In this document: positions 22,596-33,429 of the stretch, one piece after another
How positions within the stretch are numbered: the first letter of the stretch is position 1
Layout: the number at the start of each line of letters is the position of its first letter
Assembly: GCA_963383645.1 (NCBI GenBank)
Contig: OY726558.1
Location: 183,947,634 to 184,011,633 of the forward strand
Reading direction: 5' to 3'
From: Muscardinus avellanarius
Taxonomy: Eukaryota > Chordata > Mammalia > Rodentia > Gliridae
DNA: 64,000 nt
Made by a program: the position numbers and the translations under genes
The notes under the pieces: generated by a model
The model's input: only the letters and a program-made list of their open reading frames with translations
What the model was told of the DNA's origin: nothing
Databases searched by the model: none

Positions 22596-23225
22596 GAAGA
22601 TGTACATTTTAGACTTTTTATTTTACTCCACTGGTTTATATATCTGCCTTTATAGCAGTACTACACTGTTTCAATTATTGTAGCTTTATAAGGTTTGAAT
22701 TCAGAATTCTCTTCTCTGTTTAATGCACGTTTATTGGTTAATTGTAATCATACCTTATAATGAAGTTCAGAGTGGTAGAGACATTGCTGCACACAGCATT
22801 TGGTGAGCGTCCCCATGATCCCACCCCACTCCCTTCCCTGTACATGATACTGAGGTTAGCACTGATAATTTTTGATATGCACGTAACATTAATTGAAGTG
22901 TTTCCTTTATCAACCTCTTCCCTACCTCCCTACCCGAAACTTCCTTCATTGCTTTACTGGAGTTTCTGCCCCTTTCTCTTCAGTCCCTTTTATATTCTGA
23001 TTACTCTCTGTTTTTCACATATGAGAGAATACATATGACCCGTCACTTTTTAATGACTGGCTAATCTCACTTAAGATAATCTCTAGTTCCATGCGTTTTC
23101 CAGAAAATGACGTAATTTTTGTCCTTCTTTATGGCTGAGTAAAATTCCATGGTGTGCATATCCCATAATTTTGTGTCTATTGATCTGTTGATGGACACGT
23201 TAGAGCAAATCCCACTGGAGTCCTA
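22596..23225 (-). mobile_element. L1 fragments, antisense (ORF2 piece, then 3' end)
   Basis: 22596-22710 matches the inverted ORF2 block around TTTATATATCTGCCTTTATA GCAGTAC and GTAGCTTTATAAGG. 22725-23225 is a separate inverted 3' end: TGAAGTTCAGAGTGGTAGAG, CCCACCCCACTCCCTTCCCT, TGACTGGCTAATCTCACTTA AG, GTAATTTTTGTCCTTCTTTA, GTAAAATTCCATGGTGTGCA. The latter includes the ORF2 C-terminus, riddled with changes. Confidence 0.8.
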
Positions 23226-24075
23226 TGCTCTGTTATCTAGACTGACAGCCTGAAGTAAATGGTGGTCTACGAAGACCTTCCCCTTAACCTCAAATATCGT
23301 GTTTTTGTAACTATCGTAATCTTACCCTTAACCTGTAGCATTATTTTTCTATATTTGAGCTTGATTATTTGGAGTCCCTGGCACCAATTAATTTATGAAA
23401 GTATAATTATTTTTTTGGTAGAAAAATCATACAGTAGAAAGCAAGAACCAGAGATAATGGAAGAAGAACCATAGCATGTTGAAAATGTTTCCTATTTAAT
23501 TACTTAACCTCTTTTTAAAAAGTTCGCTTTTTACAGGAAGGAGAAATGTTGCATATTTTCTCAGTTTCTAGTATTATCCTTTTGTTGATATGATGTGAAT
23601 GCTGAAAAGAAAAAGTTCTTAAAAATGTATGTTCTTTTAAAAATGATGTTATCTTTTTAAGCTTATACTCAAATTTGAATATTAACAATTTTTCCCTTCA
23701 TCATCCTAAAGTTTGTAATCTTCTAGATTTAGGCATTTTAGTCTTGGTCCAGGAAATCTCCTTTCCTTTGGGTGTAAACTTGTTTCAGACAAAAGCCATT
23801 AAAGGACTGAAGATACTTCTTATCTGCATTGAAATAAGCCACTGAACACTGAGCCAGGTAGATGCACAGAAGAAAGGAGAGAAAAAATAGAAAAGGCAGA
23901 AGGAAAATACAAACACACACTGGAAGTCTAAGTAATGTGCCCACTTATATGAATATTAGAGAAATGGAAAGTAAGGTCATAAGAGGTTAAATAATTCATT
24001 CCCTTTTCTCACCATCTAGAGATCAGTATTTTCAAATTTTCTTATATCTATATCATAGATTTGTGTTTTAAATGT
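23226..24075. other. Unclassified AT-rich DNA
   Basis: No element recognised. A short open frame at 23259-23474 is not distinguishable from chance. Confidence 0.45.
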
Positions 24076-24079
24076 GTAT

Positions 24080-24560
24080 AAAGCAATAATTTTTTAAATA
24101 TATTTTTATTTTGGAATAAGTGTAAGCTTACAAAACTATTACACAGATAGTTCAGAGAGTTCCCATATGCCCTCCATCCAGTTTCCCCTAATATTAGAAT
24201 CTTACCTAATGATGGTATATTTGTCAAAATGAACAGATTAACATTATAACATTGACACAGTACTATAAAGTAAACTCCAAACTTTAGTTGAAATTTACCA
24301 CTTTCCTTTTTTGAGGGGTGGAGGTTTGCTGGAGATGGAACCCAGGGCCTTCTACCTCTGGGATATAACCCCAGCCCTATATTATTTTTTTATTTGGAAA
24401 CAGGGTCTTGCTTATTTGCTGAGGCTGGCTCAAACCTGTGATCCTCCTGTTTAAGTCTCCCAAATTCTGGGATTACGGTTGTGTACCACTTATGCCAGGC
24501 AATTTATCACTTTTCTACAAATGTCTTTTTTTTTAATCTGTTTCAAAACCCAACCCAGGA
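24080..24560 (-). mobile_element. Ancient L1M 3' region, antisense, split by a SINE
   Basis: GAGAGTTCCCATATGCCCTC, CCAGTTTCCCCTAATATTAG, TGGTATATTTGTCAAAATGA, AACATTATAACATTGACACA and, beyond the SINE, AATCTGTTTCAAAACCCAAC CCAGGATACC reproduce the order of an inverted L1M 3' UTR. It is interrupted at 24305-24503. Confidence 0.7.
24305..24503 (-). mobile_element. Composite squirrel SINE nested in L1M
   Basis: Inverted copy: GGAGATGGAACCCAGGGCCT, GATATAACCCCAGCCC, TTATTTGGAAACAGGGTCTT, TCTGGGATTACGGTTGTGTA. Flanks AATTTACCACTTT and AATTTATCACTTT form a 13-bp target duplication with one change, inside L1M sequence. Confidence 0.87.
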
Positions 24561-25285
24561 TACCATGAATCAGTAGGATCACAGGAAGAATTTACTTTAT
24601 TTTTGTAAGACCATAATTTTGCTTGTCAGATGGACAATGACAATTGAGAATTTAGTTTAAATATTAAGTATTTTACTCAATCAAACATGTTCAAATAGAT
24701 CTTCTCCAGGAAAATCACTGTGTAGTTCAAGAAATACGTGCCACCATGCCTGGCTTCTCCATTTTATTTTCATTGGGGTTGTGGACTAGCCATAAAGTAT
24801 GGTAGACTTCTTCATTTTCTGTATCTTAATTTAATTTTGACTCTGAACCTTTCTCCTGCTCTAGGCTGGCAGGAGATTCAGTCTTTACTGCTACATAGCT
24901 TCTTCTCTCCTGCTTTGTGTAATGGTTCAAGCAACCCCTAGGCACAGGGGCATCCCTCTGATCATGGGTCTCAGGTTTACAGTCCTTACCTTGGAGAAGT
25001 CACGGGGTCACCTTGGGTCAGCCAGCATGCCACCTGCCCTCTGTCCTAGGAACTCATGCATCCTGGGAGCCCAGCCTGGGCCTGGTGACAGCTGCCCCTT
25101 CTCTCTCAGGCCCTGCTGAAATCCTAATTTGGAATCAGATGACCAGGACTTGACTGTGTACTCCTGTGTCTTCTCTGCACTTGAACAGAAATTATGCTTT
25201 AGAAACCATTTTGTCAACTTCAAATAAAAATGTTAATGCCTACCTCTTGCTATGAGAATTTAAGGTATTGTTGAATTAGGAAAGA
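24561..25285. other. Unclassified DNA with a GC-richer island
   Basis: 24860-25235 is visibly richer in G+C than its surroundings and ends with an AAATAAAAATG motif at about 25221. No splice-bounded coding frame was found; frames of 65-71 codons run on both strands. A decayed 3'-UTR retrocopy or internal L1M sequence are both possible. Confidence 0.4.
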
Positions 25286-25724
25286 GCATCCTATCGCTTT
25301 TAAGTGGACAGCTCAGTGGCATTCAGTCCATTGACACGGTTGTGCAATCATCACTTCCATCCATCTCTAGGGCTCTTTTCATCTTGCAAATCTGGACTAT
25401 TAAACAACATTAGAGTTCCACAAACTTAGGATGCTAAACATAATCACCATTCAATAACCACCCCGGCAACCATTGTTCAGCTACGTCTTGTATGACAGAC
25501 CTCTCAGCACTGCATATAAGTGGAATCATACAGTATTTGTCTTTCTGTGAGTGACTGAATTCTCTTAGCAGGATTTCTTTAAGGTTCATCCATCCTGCAG
25601 CATACAGCAGGGCTGCATTTCTTTTTAAGGCCGAATAATATTCCATTGTATGTGCATACTACATCCATCAGTGGACATTTGGGTTGATTCAGTGTTATAA
25701 CTCTTGTGATTGACACTGCTATGG

Positions 25725-25792
<68 letters not shown>

Positions 25793-25860
25793 GCAAATAC
25801 CTCTTCAAGAGGCTGATTTCTGTTCTTGGAAATGTGTATGTAGAAGCTGCCCATTCTTGC
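25286..25860 (-). mobile_element. Ancient L1M ORF2 C-terminus and 3' UTR, antisense
   Basis: Classic inverted L1M text: TTTAAGTGGACAGCTCAGTG, GGTTGTGCAATCATCACTTC, GGAATCATACAGTATTTGTC, TTAAGGTTCATCCATCCTGC, CCGAATAATATTCCATTGTA and CATCAGTGGACATTTGGGTT. The minus-strand frame includes MEYYSALKRNAALLYA and MNLKEIL, typical of the ORF2 C-terminus. It is split by the microsatellite at 25726-25794 and resumes with a decayed copy of the next ORF2 block. Confidence 0.82.
25726..25794. repeat. Self-complementary (TG)n(CG)n(CA)n compound microsatellite
   Basis: About 17 TG units run into a GCGCGCGCGCGC core and about 11 CA units. The whole block is alternating purine-pyrimidine and nearly its own reverse complement. 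Frames on both strands give Cys-Val and His-Thr runs, which are artefacts. Confidence 0.97.
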
Positions 25861-26040
25861 TCGTGTCCACCCTTCCACTTTCAACTTAGTTGTATCTTTG
25901 AATCTAAAGTGATTCTCTTCTAAACAAGATCAAATTGGATCATGTTTTTTTATTTCTTTTAATCTCTGTCTTTTAGTAAAAGTATGGTCTCTGAAATGAG
26001 GAAAAAAATAAAATATTTTTTTCAGTACCTGGAGTTTCTT

Positions 26041-26245
26041 TGTTTTCTTCAGTACTGGTGTTGAAACCCAGGGTCATTCTACCTCCAAGCTTTTATTTTT
26101 AAGGCCTCCGAGCCCTATGTTTTTATTCTTTATTTTGAAACGGTGTCTCACTGAGTTGCAAAGGGCCTCACTAAGAAGCGAGGCCGTCTGTGACCCCGGA
26201 TCCTCCTGTATTAGCCTCCCAGATGCTGGGATTACAAGTGTAATC
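26041..26245 (-). mobile_element. Composite squirrel SINE, type I, 5' end degraded
   Basis: TGTTGAAACCCAGGGTCATT, TTTATTTTGAAACGGTGTCT, CTGAGTTGCAAAGGGCCTCA, GATGCTGGGATTACAAGTGT. The minus-strand start (GGTGGCGCAC) is missing or diverged. A short AGCTTTTATTTTTAAGGCCTC insertion or duplication lies in the linker. Confidence 0.82.
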
Positions 26246-26424
26246 ACAGTTTATATGGTTTGGCAGAATCAATGTAAAAAAATGCTTGCGGTGTGCCTGG
26301 GATGTTGAATGTCTTACAAATATAGTACTATTCTTATAGTCAAAAAAGGGATAAGGTCATACTTACAAGTGCCATTTGCACATGAATGAAATATATGCAT
26401 GGCACATTTAAAATTAAACATATT

Positions 26425-26450
26425 TGTGTGTCTGTCTGTCTGTCTGTATG
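26425..26450. repeat. (TCTG)n microsatellite
   Basis: About five TCTG units preceded by TGTGTG. Confidence 0.9.
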
Positions 26451-26785
26451 AAACCCAAAATATACAAGAATATTGACCTAGTGTTCAGGGAATACATTAG
26501 AGGTAGAAAAGAATTATAAATATCTATAAAAGTCATACACATTGTATGTGAAACATAAAGATCATTCTTACAAATCCCAATTGAAGATCATTGTTGGAAG
26601 AACTCAATAAGGTTTTGTGACAGTACATGGCTATTTCATTCTTAGTTATCTTTTTCTTTTTTTTCTTTTTTTTCTTTAGAGATATATAGCTTTATTAAAA
26701 CTTGAGTTTTTATAGATCATATAGTTACATCTTCAAATGGTGAACATACAAACATAGAGACACACAAAACCTGACTGATTTATGT
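26451..26785. other. Unclassified AT-rich DNA
   Basis: Nothing recognised except a TTTTCTTTTTTTTC tract near 26655. Confidence 0.4.
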
Positions 26786-26786
26786 G

Positions 26787-26955
26787 TCAACTTTGTGTGT
26801 GGTGTTGAGGATTGAACCCAGGAGCATTCTTTCTATGAGCAATACCCCCAGACCTCTGTTATTTGGAAACAGGACTTACTAACTTCCTGAGAGCCTGGAT
26901 AAGTTGCTGAAGCTGGCTTCTAATCTGCAATCCTCCTCTCAGCCTCCCATCATTC
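26787..26955 (-). mobile_element. Composite squirrel SINE, old, 5'-truncated
   Basis: GAGGATTGAACCCAGGAGCA, GAGCAATACCCCCAGACC, TATTTGGAAACAGGACTTAC and GCAATCCTCCTCTCAGCCTC, ending at CAGCCTCCC like 14698-14908 and 32649-32878. The expected TGGGATTACAAGC and GTGGTGGC ends are absent. Confidence 0.75.
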
Positions 26956-26989
26956 TTTTTTTCATCTGAGCCACACCTCCAGCACTACT

Positions 26990-27150
26990 TTGAGTGTGTG
27001 TGCATGGTAATGTGGATTGAACCCTGGGGAGTTCTACCTCAGAACTATACCCCCTAGCCTCACTTTTTTTTTAATCTTGAAGCAGGTATAGGTCGTGGAG
27101 GACATCACTTAAGTTGCTGAGACTGGCCTCGAACCTTTTTCTAATACCCT
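26990..27150 (-). mobile_element. Composite squirrel SINE, old and partial
   Basis: GTGGATTGAACCCTGGGGAG, CTACCTCAGAACTATACCCC, TTAATCTTGAAGCAGG and TTGCTGAGACTGGCCTCGAA. It stops in the left half. Confidence 0.75.
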
Positions 27151-27999
27151 GTGTGAACTCAATTCCTAAAAATTTGGGGAAAAAAAGATATTCAATATGA
27201 GCTTCTAGTATTGACTTTGGTTAGGGTTCTTAAGTTTCTTTTTAGTAATTCTCCAGTATCCTTTTCTGTGTTTCTTCTTTCTTAGTACAAAGCAAGTTAT
27301 GGTTCAATTGACTTTCTGTCTGCTTAATAAATATTGATATATTGGATGCATTCAGGCATGGCCATATGTGATCCATCTTTAAAGTAGAGTCATTATGCAG
27401 GGAGGTTGTAATTTATTTATTCCTCATTCATTCTCTCATCTTTTGAGAGGAATTCATTATGCAAATATTGAGCACATTCACGAAATGAAAAACAAAAGCA
27501 ACACTAGCTTCTTTAAAAAAAACTAATAGCTGTTGAAAACAAGATATTATCTGTAACAGAATGGGGTGAATATAGACTCTATTGTGCACATAGTATTAGT
27601 AAATTTTCTTTAGATAATAGGAAAAGGCAATTGAAGGTAAAATGTGCAATTTTCTGATTGTAAGAGCTACAAAACAGTACAATAATTGAGTTTTTTTTTG
27701 GCTAGAAACCTATGGGCACAAGATTAACTCATTCCTGAAATGTGCCTAATTGTGTGATTTATCAATGATTATTTCAGATATCTAACGAGTAGAATGTCTG
27801 ACTTATTGTATATGTTTAAGTATATGGATTCTTATTCATAGAATAAAACAATTTAAATCTGTTCTCATATAAACAAAATTATTTAATCTATTAGGTCTCT
27901 CAGCACTGTTAATTCAGGATACTGGTTTGATTTGTTTCAGTCTCTTAGCCTATTGGCTGATTAGTACATAAGAAATATAAACATCATTTTAAAATATTT
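27151..27999. other. Unclassified AT-rich DNA
   Basis: A possible L2-like end around 27405-27475 (TCCTCATTCATTCTCTCATC ... GCAAATATTGAGCACATTC) is too weak to call. Nothing else. Confidence 0.4.
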
Positions 28000-28690
28000 A
28001 ATGATATTTTTTATTTTTCCTCACTTCACTGAGGTATAAATGGCAAATAAAAATTGTATATGTTTACAGTACACAGAATGATGTTTTCGTATACATATAT
28101 ATACATTATGAAACAATTACCATAAATAATTATATATAATTTATATATCCACCTCAAAAGTTATATTTTTAAATATAACTTTTTTTTGGTGTGAGCATCT
28201 AAGATCTACTCTGTGCATTTTGCAAATGTATAATATATTATTATTAACTATAGTCACCACACTGTATACTTTGTCTCCAGAAATTACTTATCCATCTGAC
28301 TATATCTTTACACAACAACACCTTTGCGTAACAACACCCTTTCCCTTCCCCACACCACCTACTGGCAGCACCAAGAAGCTACCATTTTGCACATAGCTTA
28401 TAGTATAATTTTTTTTCTTTAGGTTTCATGTGTAAAGAAATATTTGTCTTTCTGAACCTGCCTTAATTTGCTTAGCATAAAGTCTTTCAAGTTAAACCAT
28501 GCTGTCACAAAAGGAGATGATTTCCTTCTTTTTAAGGCTGAATAATATTCTATATTACATATAAACAGAATGTGTTATAGGATATGATATGTACACATAT
28601 ACTAAATGGCATTAATCCATTCATATGTCAGTGAGCAATTATTAGGATTCCATAAATGGTCTATTGTGAATATGTTTTTAAATTCCCTCT
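28000..28690 (-). mobile_element. Ancient L1M 3' UTR, antisense
   Basis: CACTGAGGTATAAATGGCAA, TGTATATGTTTACAGTACAC, a TATATATACATTATGAAACA block, ACTATAGTCACCACACTGTA, AAGGCTGAATAATATTCTAT and CATTAATCCATTCATATGTC keep the order of an inverted L1M tail. Confidence 0.75.
28156..28183. repeat. 13-bp perfect inverted repeat, 2-base loop
   Basis: AAAAGTTATATTT and AAATATAACTTTT separated by TT, inside the L1M fragment. Confidence 0.9.
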
Positions 28691-29160
28691 AAATAATGAC
28701 ATGCTTTATTTCTCCATTTTTCCCTATGTATTTTTAATTTTAACACATTTGAGTAAGACCATTTTCCCTGTATTATATATTCTAATAGGCACAGGCCTCT
28801 GAGCAAAATTGCTGAATGTTTTTGCATTAAATGTGTCATCATAATACTCAATTCTGGATTTGTTTATATCTGTCAGTGATGTAGCCAAAAGATGCATATG
28901 TTTTTGCCAAAATTTTGGTCCAGAGCAATAAGTTTATCTTCTAGGAAAGTAGGGATGTGGTGTTAATTGTTGCATTACATCTCATTTCATGGAGGCTGCA
29001 TTCCATGAGCTTCCTTCAAGGGTATTCGCCCAAAGTGTCATGGAGTAGACTAGTAGGACATTCACACCTATAGGTAGATTGGCCCTATCTTAGAAAAAAA
29101 AATAGATTTCTCAATTATTTTATAAAATTGTTCATCTTCTAATTTTCCACTTTTATGAAG
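28691..29160. other. Unclassified DNA
   Basis: No mobile element, gene or RNA was recognised. Confidence 0.4.
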
Positions 29161-29164
29161 GAAA

Positions 29165-29395
29165 TACTATTATGGGCTTTGCATATACATGTGAAAATAC
29201 CAATGTCAATCTCAGTACCCTGTAGAGGGAAGGGAAGGATGGGGGAGGATGGAGAGGGATGATGGGGAAGAGAGCTGGAGGGAAGCCCAGGTACTGTGTG
29301 CTAGTATGTCACTCTCGATATGATTTATTTTATGATGTGAGACTATCTTGCACCAATGACAGTATATTAAAATATATTTAAATTTTATTTTTCTA
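29165..29395 (+). mobile_element. L1 3' end, sense
   Basis: ATACCAATGTCAATCTCAGT, a GGGGGAGGATGGAGAGGG tract, GTACTGTGTGCTAGTATGTC, TATGATTTATTTTATGATGT, TTGCACCAATGACAG and an AAATATATTTAAA tail. Confidence 0.77.
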
Positions 29396-29900
29396 TCATC
29401 TCTTGTATTTTCCTAATGTTTTTTATCTTCTTATTACAATGCAGATATGCTCTGAATAGTCTTGAAAACCATTGAACTGAACATTTTGCATACAAACAAT
29501 GACCACATCATAGGGAACGAAGGTGAATGGTTAGTTGCTAATTCATAGCAAAATTTTGATGATAAATATTTTTGAAGGAAAGATTGGGTGAATAAATGTT
29601 TGGATATTTATCCAAGGTAGATATAAACTATCACCATTCTATGAATATTTTCTGTCAGTAGAAGTTAATTTTAAGTTTAAAATGCTGAAGTAGTCTGAAA
29701 TTGAAAATAGAAAAAAGAAAGTGAAAGATTTCTCTGATTGGCAGAGAAAAAGGCCCAGTTTATAATCTTCATGAAAAAACAAATAGAAATAGTTACAAAT
29801 TCATAAATATGCCATGTACATCCATTCATACTTGTGCTTATTCTCCCCCGTTTTACTGGATTTAAATCCAACTAGAGGAATTAGGCCTTTAAAAGCCTAA
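29396..29900. other. Unclassified AT-rich DNA
   Basis: No element recognised. Confidence 0.4.
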
Positions 29901-29904
29901 TATA

Positions 29905-30085
29905 GTACTGTGCACAGTACTGTGTGCCTGTAATCCCAGTATTTGGGAGGTTGAGACAAAGGGATCACAGGCTTGAGGCCATTCTCAGCAACTTAGTGAG
30001 GTCCTCAGCAACTAAAGGAACCTGGTGGAACAGCTGAGAAGTACAAAGTCTCTCTATTCTATCTTCAGTACCACAACAAACAAAC
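29905..30085 (+). mobile_element. B1/ID composite SINE, old
   Basis: GTGTGCCTGTAATCCCAGTA, TTTGGGAGGTTGAGACAAAG, GATCACAGGCTTGAGGCC, CAGCAACTTAGTGAGGTCCT, then a shrunken right half ending TCTTCAGTACCACAACAAAC. More diverged than the others, and the left half is closer to ancestral B1 wording (CAGGCTTGAGGCC). Confidence 0.8.
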
Positions 30086-30179
30086 ACCTGTGCACATTAC
30101 TTGTTAAGTCACTTAACATGAATCCTAAGAAAGTGAAAGGGAAGGAATATGAGAATTTGATATAGTCTCCATTTTAATG

Positions 30180-30530
30180 AACTGTTTCATGAAGAAATAA
30201 CCTTTGATTGAGCTCTGAAGAGTGGAGAGCCTGTGGAGTAGAAGAGAGAGGAAGTCATCCAGACAGAGGAGAAGGCAGGTGTGTAGACATTTAGAGGAGA
30301 TTTAAGAGGCCTGGGGTTTGGAGAAAGCCAGATGGTAGAACTGAGAGGATAGTCAGCCAGCTAATAAAGGGACAGTAACTCACACCCTTGTGGCCAAATG
30401 GAAAACTTTGGCCTTCATTCCAAGAGCAAAGGGAAGTCATTGGAGGATTTTAACCATGGCAGTGAGAAGACCAGAACTACTTTTTAAGAGATTCTTTAAT
30501 CAGCTGTGGGACTAGATTAGATCTAAGATA
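30180..30530. repeat. Probable ancient mammalian interspersed repeat, family uncertain
   Basis: CATCCAGACAGAGGAGAAGG, TGGCCAAATGGAAAACTTTG GCCTTCATTCC and GGGAAGTCATTGGAGGATTT TAACCATGGCAGTGAGAAGA closely resemble a common old repeat (typical wording: GGGAAGCCATTGGAGGGTTTT). I am confident it is a repeat but cannot name it. Confidence 0.5.
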
Positions 30531-30555
30531 TTTTGAGTTGCAAAGATAAAATTTC

Positions 30556-30755
30556 AAAGCCTTTTTTTGGGGGGGGTATGGAGATTGAATGCAAGAGCAT
30601 TCTAACTGTGAGCTATATCTTCAGACCCTTTTATGTTTTATTTTAAAACAGGGTCTGCCTACGTTGCTGAATCTATCCTGAAACCTGTGATCTTCCTGTC
30701 TCCACCTCCAAGTATTGGAGTTACAGATGCGCCCCACCAGCCATTACACCAAGCT
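30556..30755 (-). mobile_element. Composite squirrel SINE, old
   Basis: GAGATTGAATGCAAGAGCAT, TTTATTTTAAAACAGGGTCT, TTGCTGAATCTATCCTGAAA and TATTGGAGTTACAGATGCGC are in inverted SINE order. Confidence 0.78.
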
Positions 30756-30769
30756 TCTCTCCCACAACT

Positions 30770-32355
30770 CTTTCTAGGAGTATCTTCAGTGTCTTTTCTC
30801 TTTATATTTTCCAGGAGATTTAGGTTCTTTGTGGTGATGGGAGACACTATGTAATGTAAAACATCAACAACTGGGGGAAAACATTAGCAAAGTGCATCAA
30901 AATATCTGCAGAACTAAGTTCCCGTGTGTTACATATTTTGAAGAACAAAAACTTACCAGTGACTTTGTTGAGAAAATAACAAAAGCAGAATCATGGTATA
31001 AGAAATGTATTGTTTTCATTCCAGGTACATGTATATTGTTCTATATTTGCCTTCGATATTTATATATTTATAATCTTAACTTATAAACTTAATATTTTAC
31101 CTGAAAGCTCATTAGTAGTTGAACAAAAATCCAAATAGCCTTCCCTTCTCTAAAATTCTCTTTGAAATTAATCATAAAGTTATCATTTGTTGAGAATTTT
31201 CAAGTGACATGGATATAACAAGTCTTCATATACATTTACAAAATAAGAGTTTCTTCTGAATTTTTCTGGGAACAAGTTACATTTCTCTTTAATGGTTTTA
31301 ATCTGTTAAATGTAAAGAAAACAATCCAGCTCTTGATTATGATGTCTGATACTTGCATTATTTCTGAATTATTTTGTAGTACAGGGATTTACTTGTTATT
31401 CTAAAGCCAATGAAAAATATATCTCAATGTCATTCATTAATTTCACATTGCCTATTTTGCGAAGAAATATGCTGTACTTGAAAGGTTTATTAATTCTGAG
31501 TTTATGACGTGGACCACCTACCTAATTATTCAGACAGAGTGGATTTTCCAAATAACAAAACTTGATTATGTTTCTGTCCTTGAAGTGAGAGTTCCCAAAA
31601 CTAGAACAAGAAACCCCATATGAGGAGGAGATAAAAAAAAATTACAGCACAGCTTCCCCTTGTGCATGACATCTTTTATGGCCATAAGAGGTCCTAGAAA
31701 TAGAAGTTCATGCTGATTCTCCAATCCCTGAAGAATTACATACCCTCATTGCTTTCTGAGAACCAGATTAAAAAGAGTAACAGACTTTCATCTCCATGTT
31801 ACTAATACCATTTATATTTAAAAGTCCCATTTTTTCAAAATTTCACCCAAAGAAATGGGCCTTTTGCCCAACAGATATTTACAAGTAATTTACTACAAAG
31901 TACCACACCAGAAAAACAAGAAAAAGTGCTAAGAGCAAAATGTATATGATGTGTATGAACTGTTTCCAGAACTTGAAGTTCTTTTTTTACTGATTGTGCC
32001 AGAAGCTGTTTGACTTGATTTAGGCAAGAGAAAATTTTAGACAGCCAGTTTCTGTTTTGCTTAAGTTATGTGACATGCAGGACATAGAGGAGGCTATTTT
32101 AGTCAAGTTGCTGGACTAGATTTTTAGGCCAAATCTCTGGTATGTTCTCAACAACATATGCAAATTGGGGTTACATAGTAACCCTACTTCATCCATTTTA
32201 TATGTCTTCTATACTCTTGGCCCTGAGAACCATTTTAGTATCAAATGCGTTTTCACACAGAAGAGAGACGATGAGAAGTTCCTCCCATAAACTGATGTAA
32301 TAATAATAATCTGAATCAACAGGGACTTCTCTTGTGCACTTTTAGAACCATGTTA
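30770..32355. other. Unclassified non-coding DNA
   Basis: No gene or recent repeat. 31560-31930 is less AT-skewed, without recognisable motifs. Confidence 0.45.
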
Positions 32356-32357
32356 TC

Positions 32358-32567
32358 ATTCTTTTATTTAGTACTTCAGATAAAACCCAGGGGCATTCTA
32401 AATCTGAGCTCCAAATCCAGCCCGTTTTTATTCATTATTTTGAAATTGGTTCACACTAGGTTATGGATAGCCTCACACGTTACTGAAGCTGGCCAAGGAC
32501 TTGTGATCCTTCTGTCTCATTCTCACAAGCTCCGGGATTATAAGGGTGCACCACCACACCTCACTAC
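32358..32567 (-). mobile_element. Composite squirrel SINE, diverged
   Basis: CAGATAAAACCCAGGGGCAT, TTTTGAAATTGGTTCACACT, TACTGAAGCTGGCCAAGGAC, CGGGATTATAAGGGTGCACC. Minus-strand start AGTGAGGTGTGGTGGTG. Confidence 0.83.
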
Positions 32568-32648
32568 ACCGTTATCATAATTCCTTTCATTAGTTTGAAA
32601 AAAAATAGCTCAAAACACATTGCATTTAAAAATTGCATATACATTTTG

Positions 32649-32669
32649 TTTTTTGCTTTTTTTTTAAAT

Positions 32670-32708
<39 letters not shown>

Positions 32709-32878
32709 TTTTGGTGGTATTGGAGGTGGAACCCAGAGGCTTTCTACCTCAGGGCTATACTCCCAGACCTATTTTTATACTTTATTTGGAAACAGGGTCT
32801 CATTAATTTGCCGAGAGCCTCACTAAGTAGCTGAGGCTGGCTTCAAACCCATGCGATCCTTCTGTCTCAGTCTCCCAA
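32649..32878 (-). mobile_element. Composite squirrel SINE, 5'-truncated, with perfect 15-bp target duplication
   Basis: T-rich (TTTA)n tail, GAGGTGGAACCCAGAGGCTT, TATACTCCCAGACCTATTTT and GGAAACAGGGTCTCATTAAT, ending at CAGTCTCCCA. TGCATATACATTTTG occurs at 32634-32648 and 32879-32893, so the missing 38-base 5' end was never inserted. The middle mixes type I and type II wording. Confidence 0.92.
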
Positions 32879-32893
32879 TGCATATACATTTTG

Positions 32894-33289
32894 AACTCAT
32901 GCAATAGATGAAGTTTTGACAGGCAAATGAAAGAAAATTAGAGCATATGTCATATAAAACTACTTTCTATATTTCTACCCATACCTATTTTTTCTGAATT
33001 TTCTTAGAAGCAAGAACATCTGAGAAGTTGGCAGGTATTCTTCTCCTTCTGTCTGTCTGCCTCAGTGCCTTTTTTCTGTTTTTCAATATATTTTGTCACA
33101 GCTTGTGTCAGTTAATTTTACTTTTTAGACTCTTCAAGTACATTAAAGGTATGTCTACTGCTCTGAGGAAAAAACCAGAAATACAGAAGTGACTCTAGAA
33201 ACATAATTTTCTGTCACTAGGCAGTTGGTAAATACTTTGCTAGATGAGAAATATGGTGCTGATATTTTATATTTGGCAGTAATTTAATA
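32894..33289. other. Unclassified DNA
   Basis: A CTTCTGTCTGTCTGCCTC tract near 33047. Nothing else. Confidence 0.4.
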
Positions 33290-33418
33290 ATACCTATTTT
33301 TTATGTTTTGAGACAGTGTCTCACCATGTTGCTCAGGCTGCCATGGGACTCAAGATCCTCCCATATCAACCTACTGAATATTTAGGATTACAGATGTGCA
33401 ATTCTTCTGTGCCCAGAC
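33290..33418 (-). mobile_element. B1-like (7SL-derived) monomer fragment
   Basis: TTTTGAGACAGTGTCTCACC, ATGTTGCTCAGGCTGCCATG, GGACTCAAGATCCTCCCA and TTAGGATTACAGATGTGCA are an inverted 7SL/B1 left half without an ID right half. Confidence 0.7.
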
Positions 33419-33429
33419 TTAACTATGAT

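Noticed and set aside
24733..24755. GTGCCACCATGCCTGGCTT, resembling a SINE 5' end
   Set aside because: Only about 20 bases match with no further SINE sequence; too short to call an element.
25579..25923. Cys-Val and His-Thr repeat proteins
   Set aside because: Translation of the TG/CG/CA microsatellite on the two strands.
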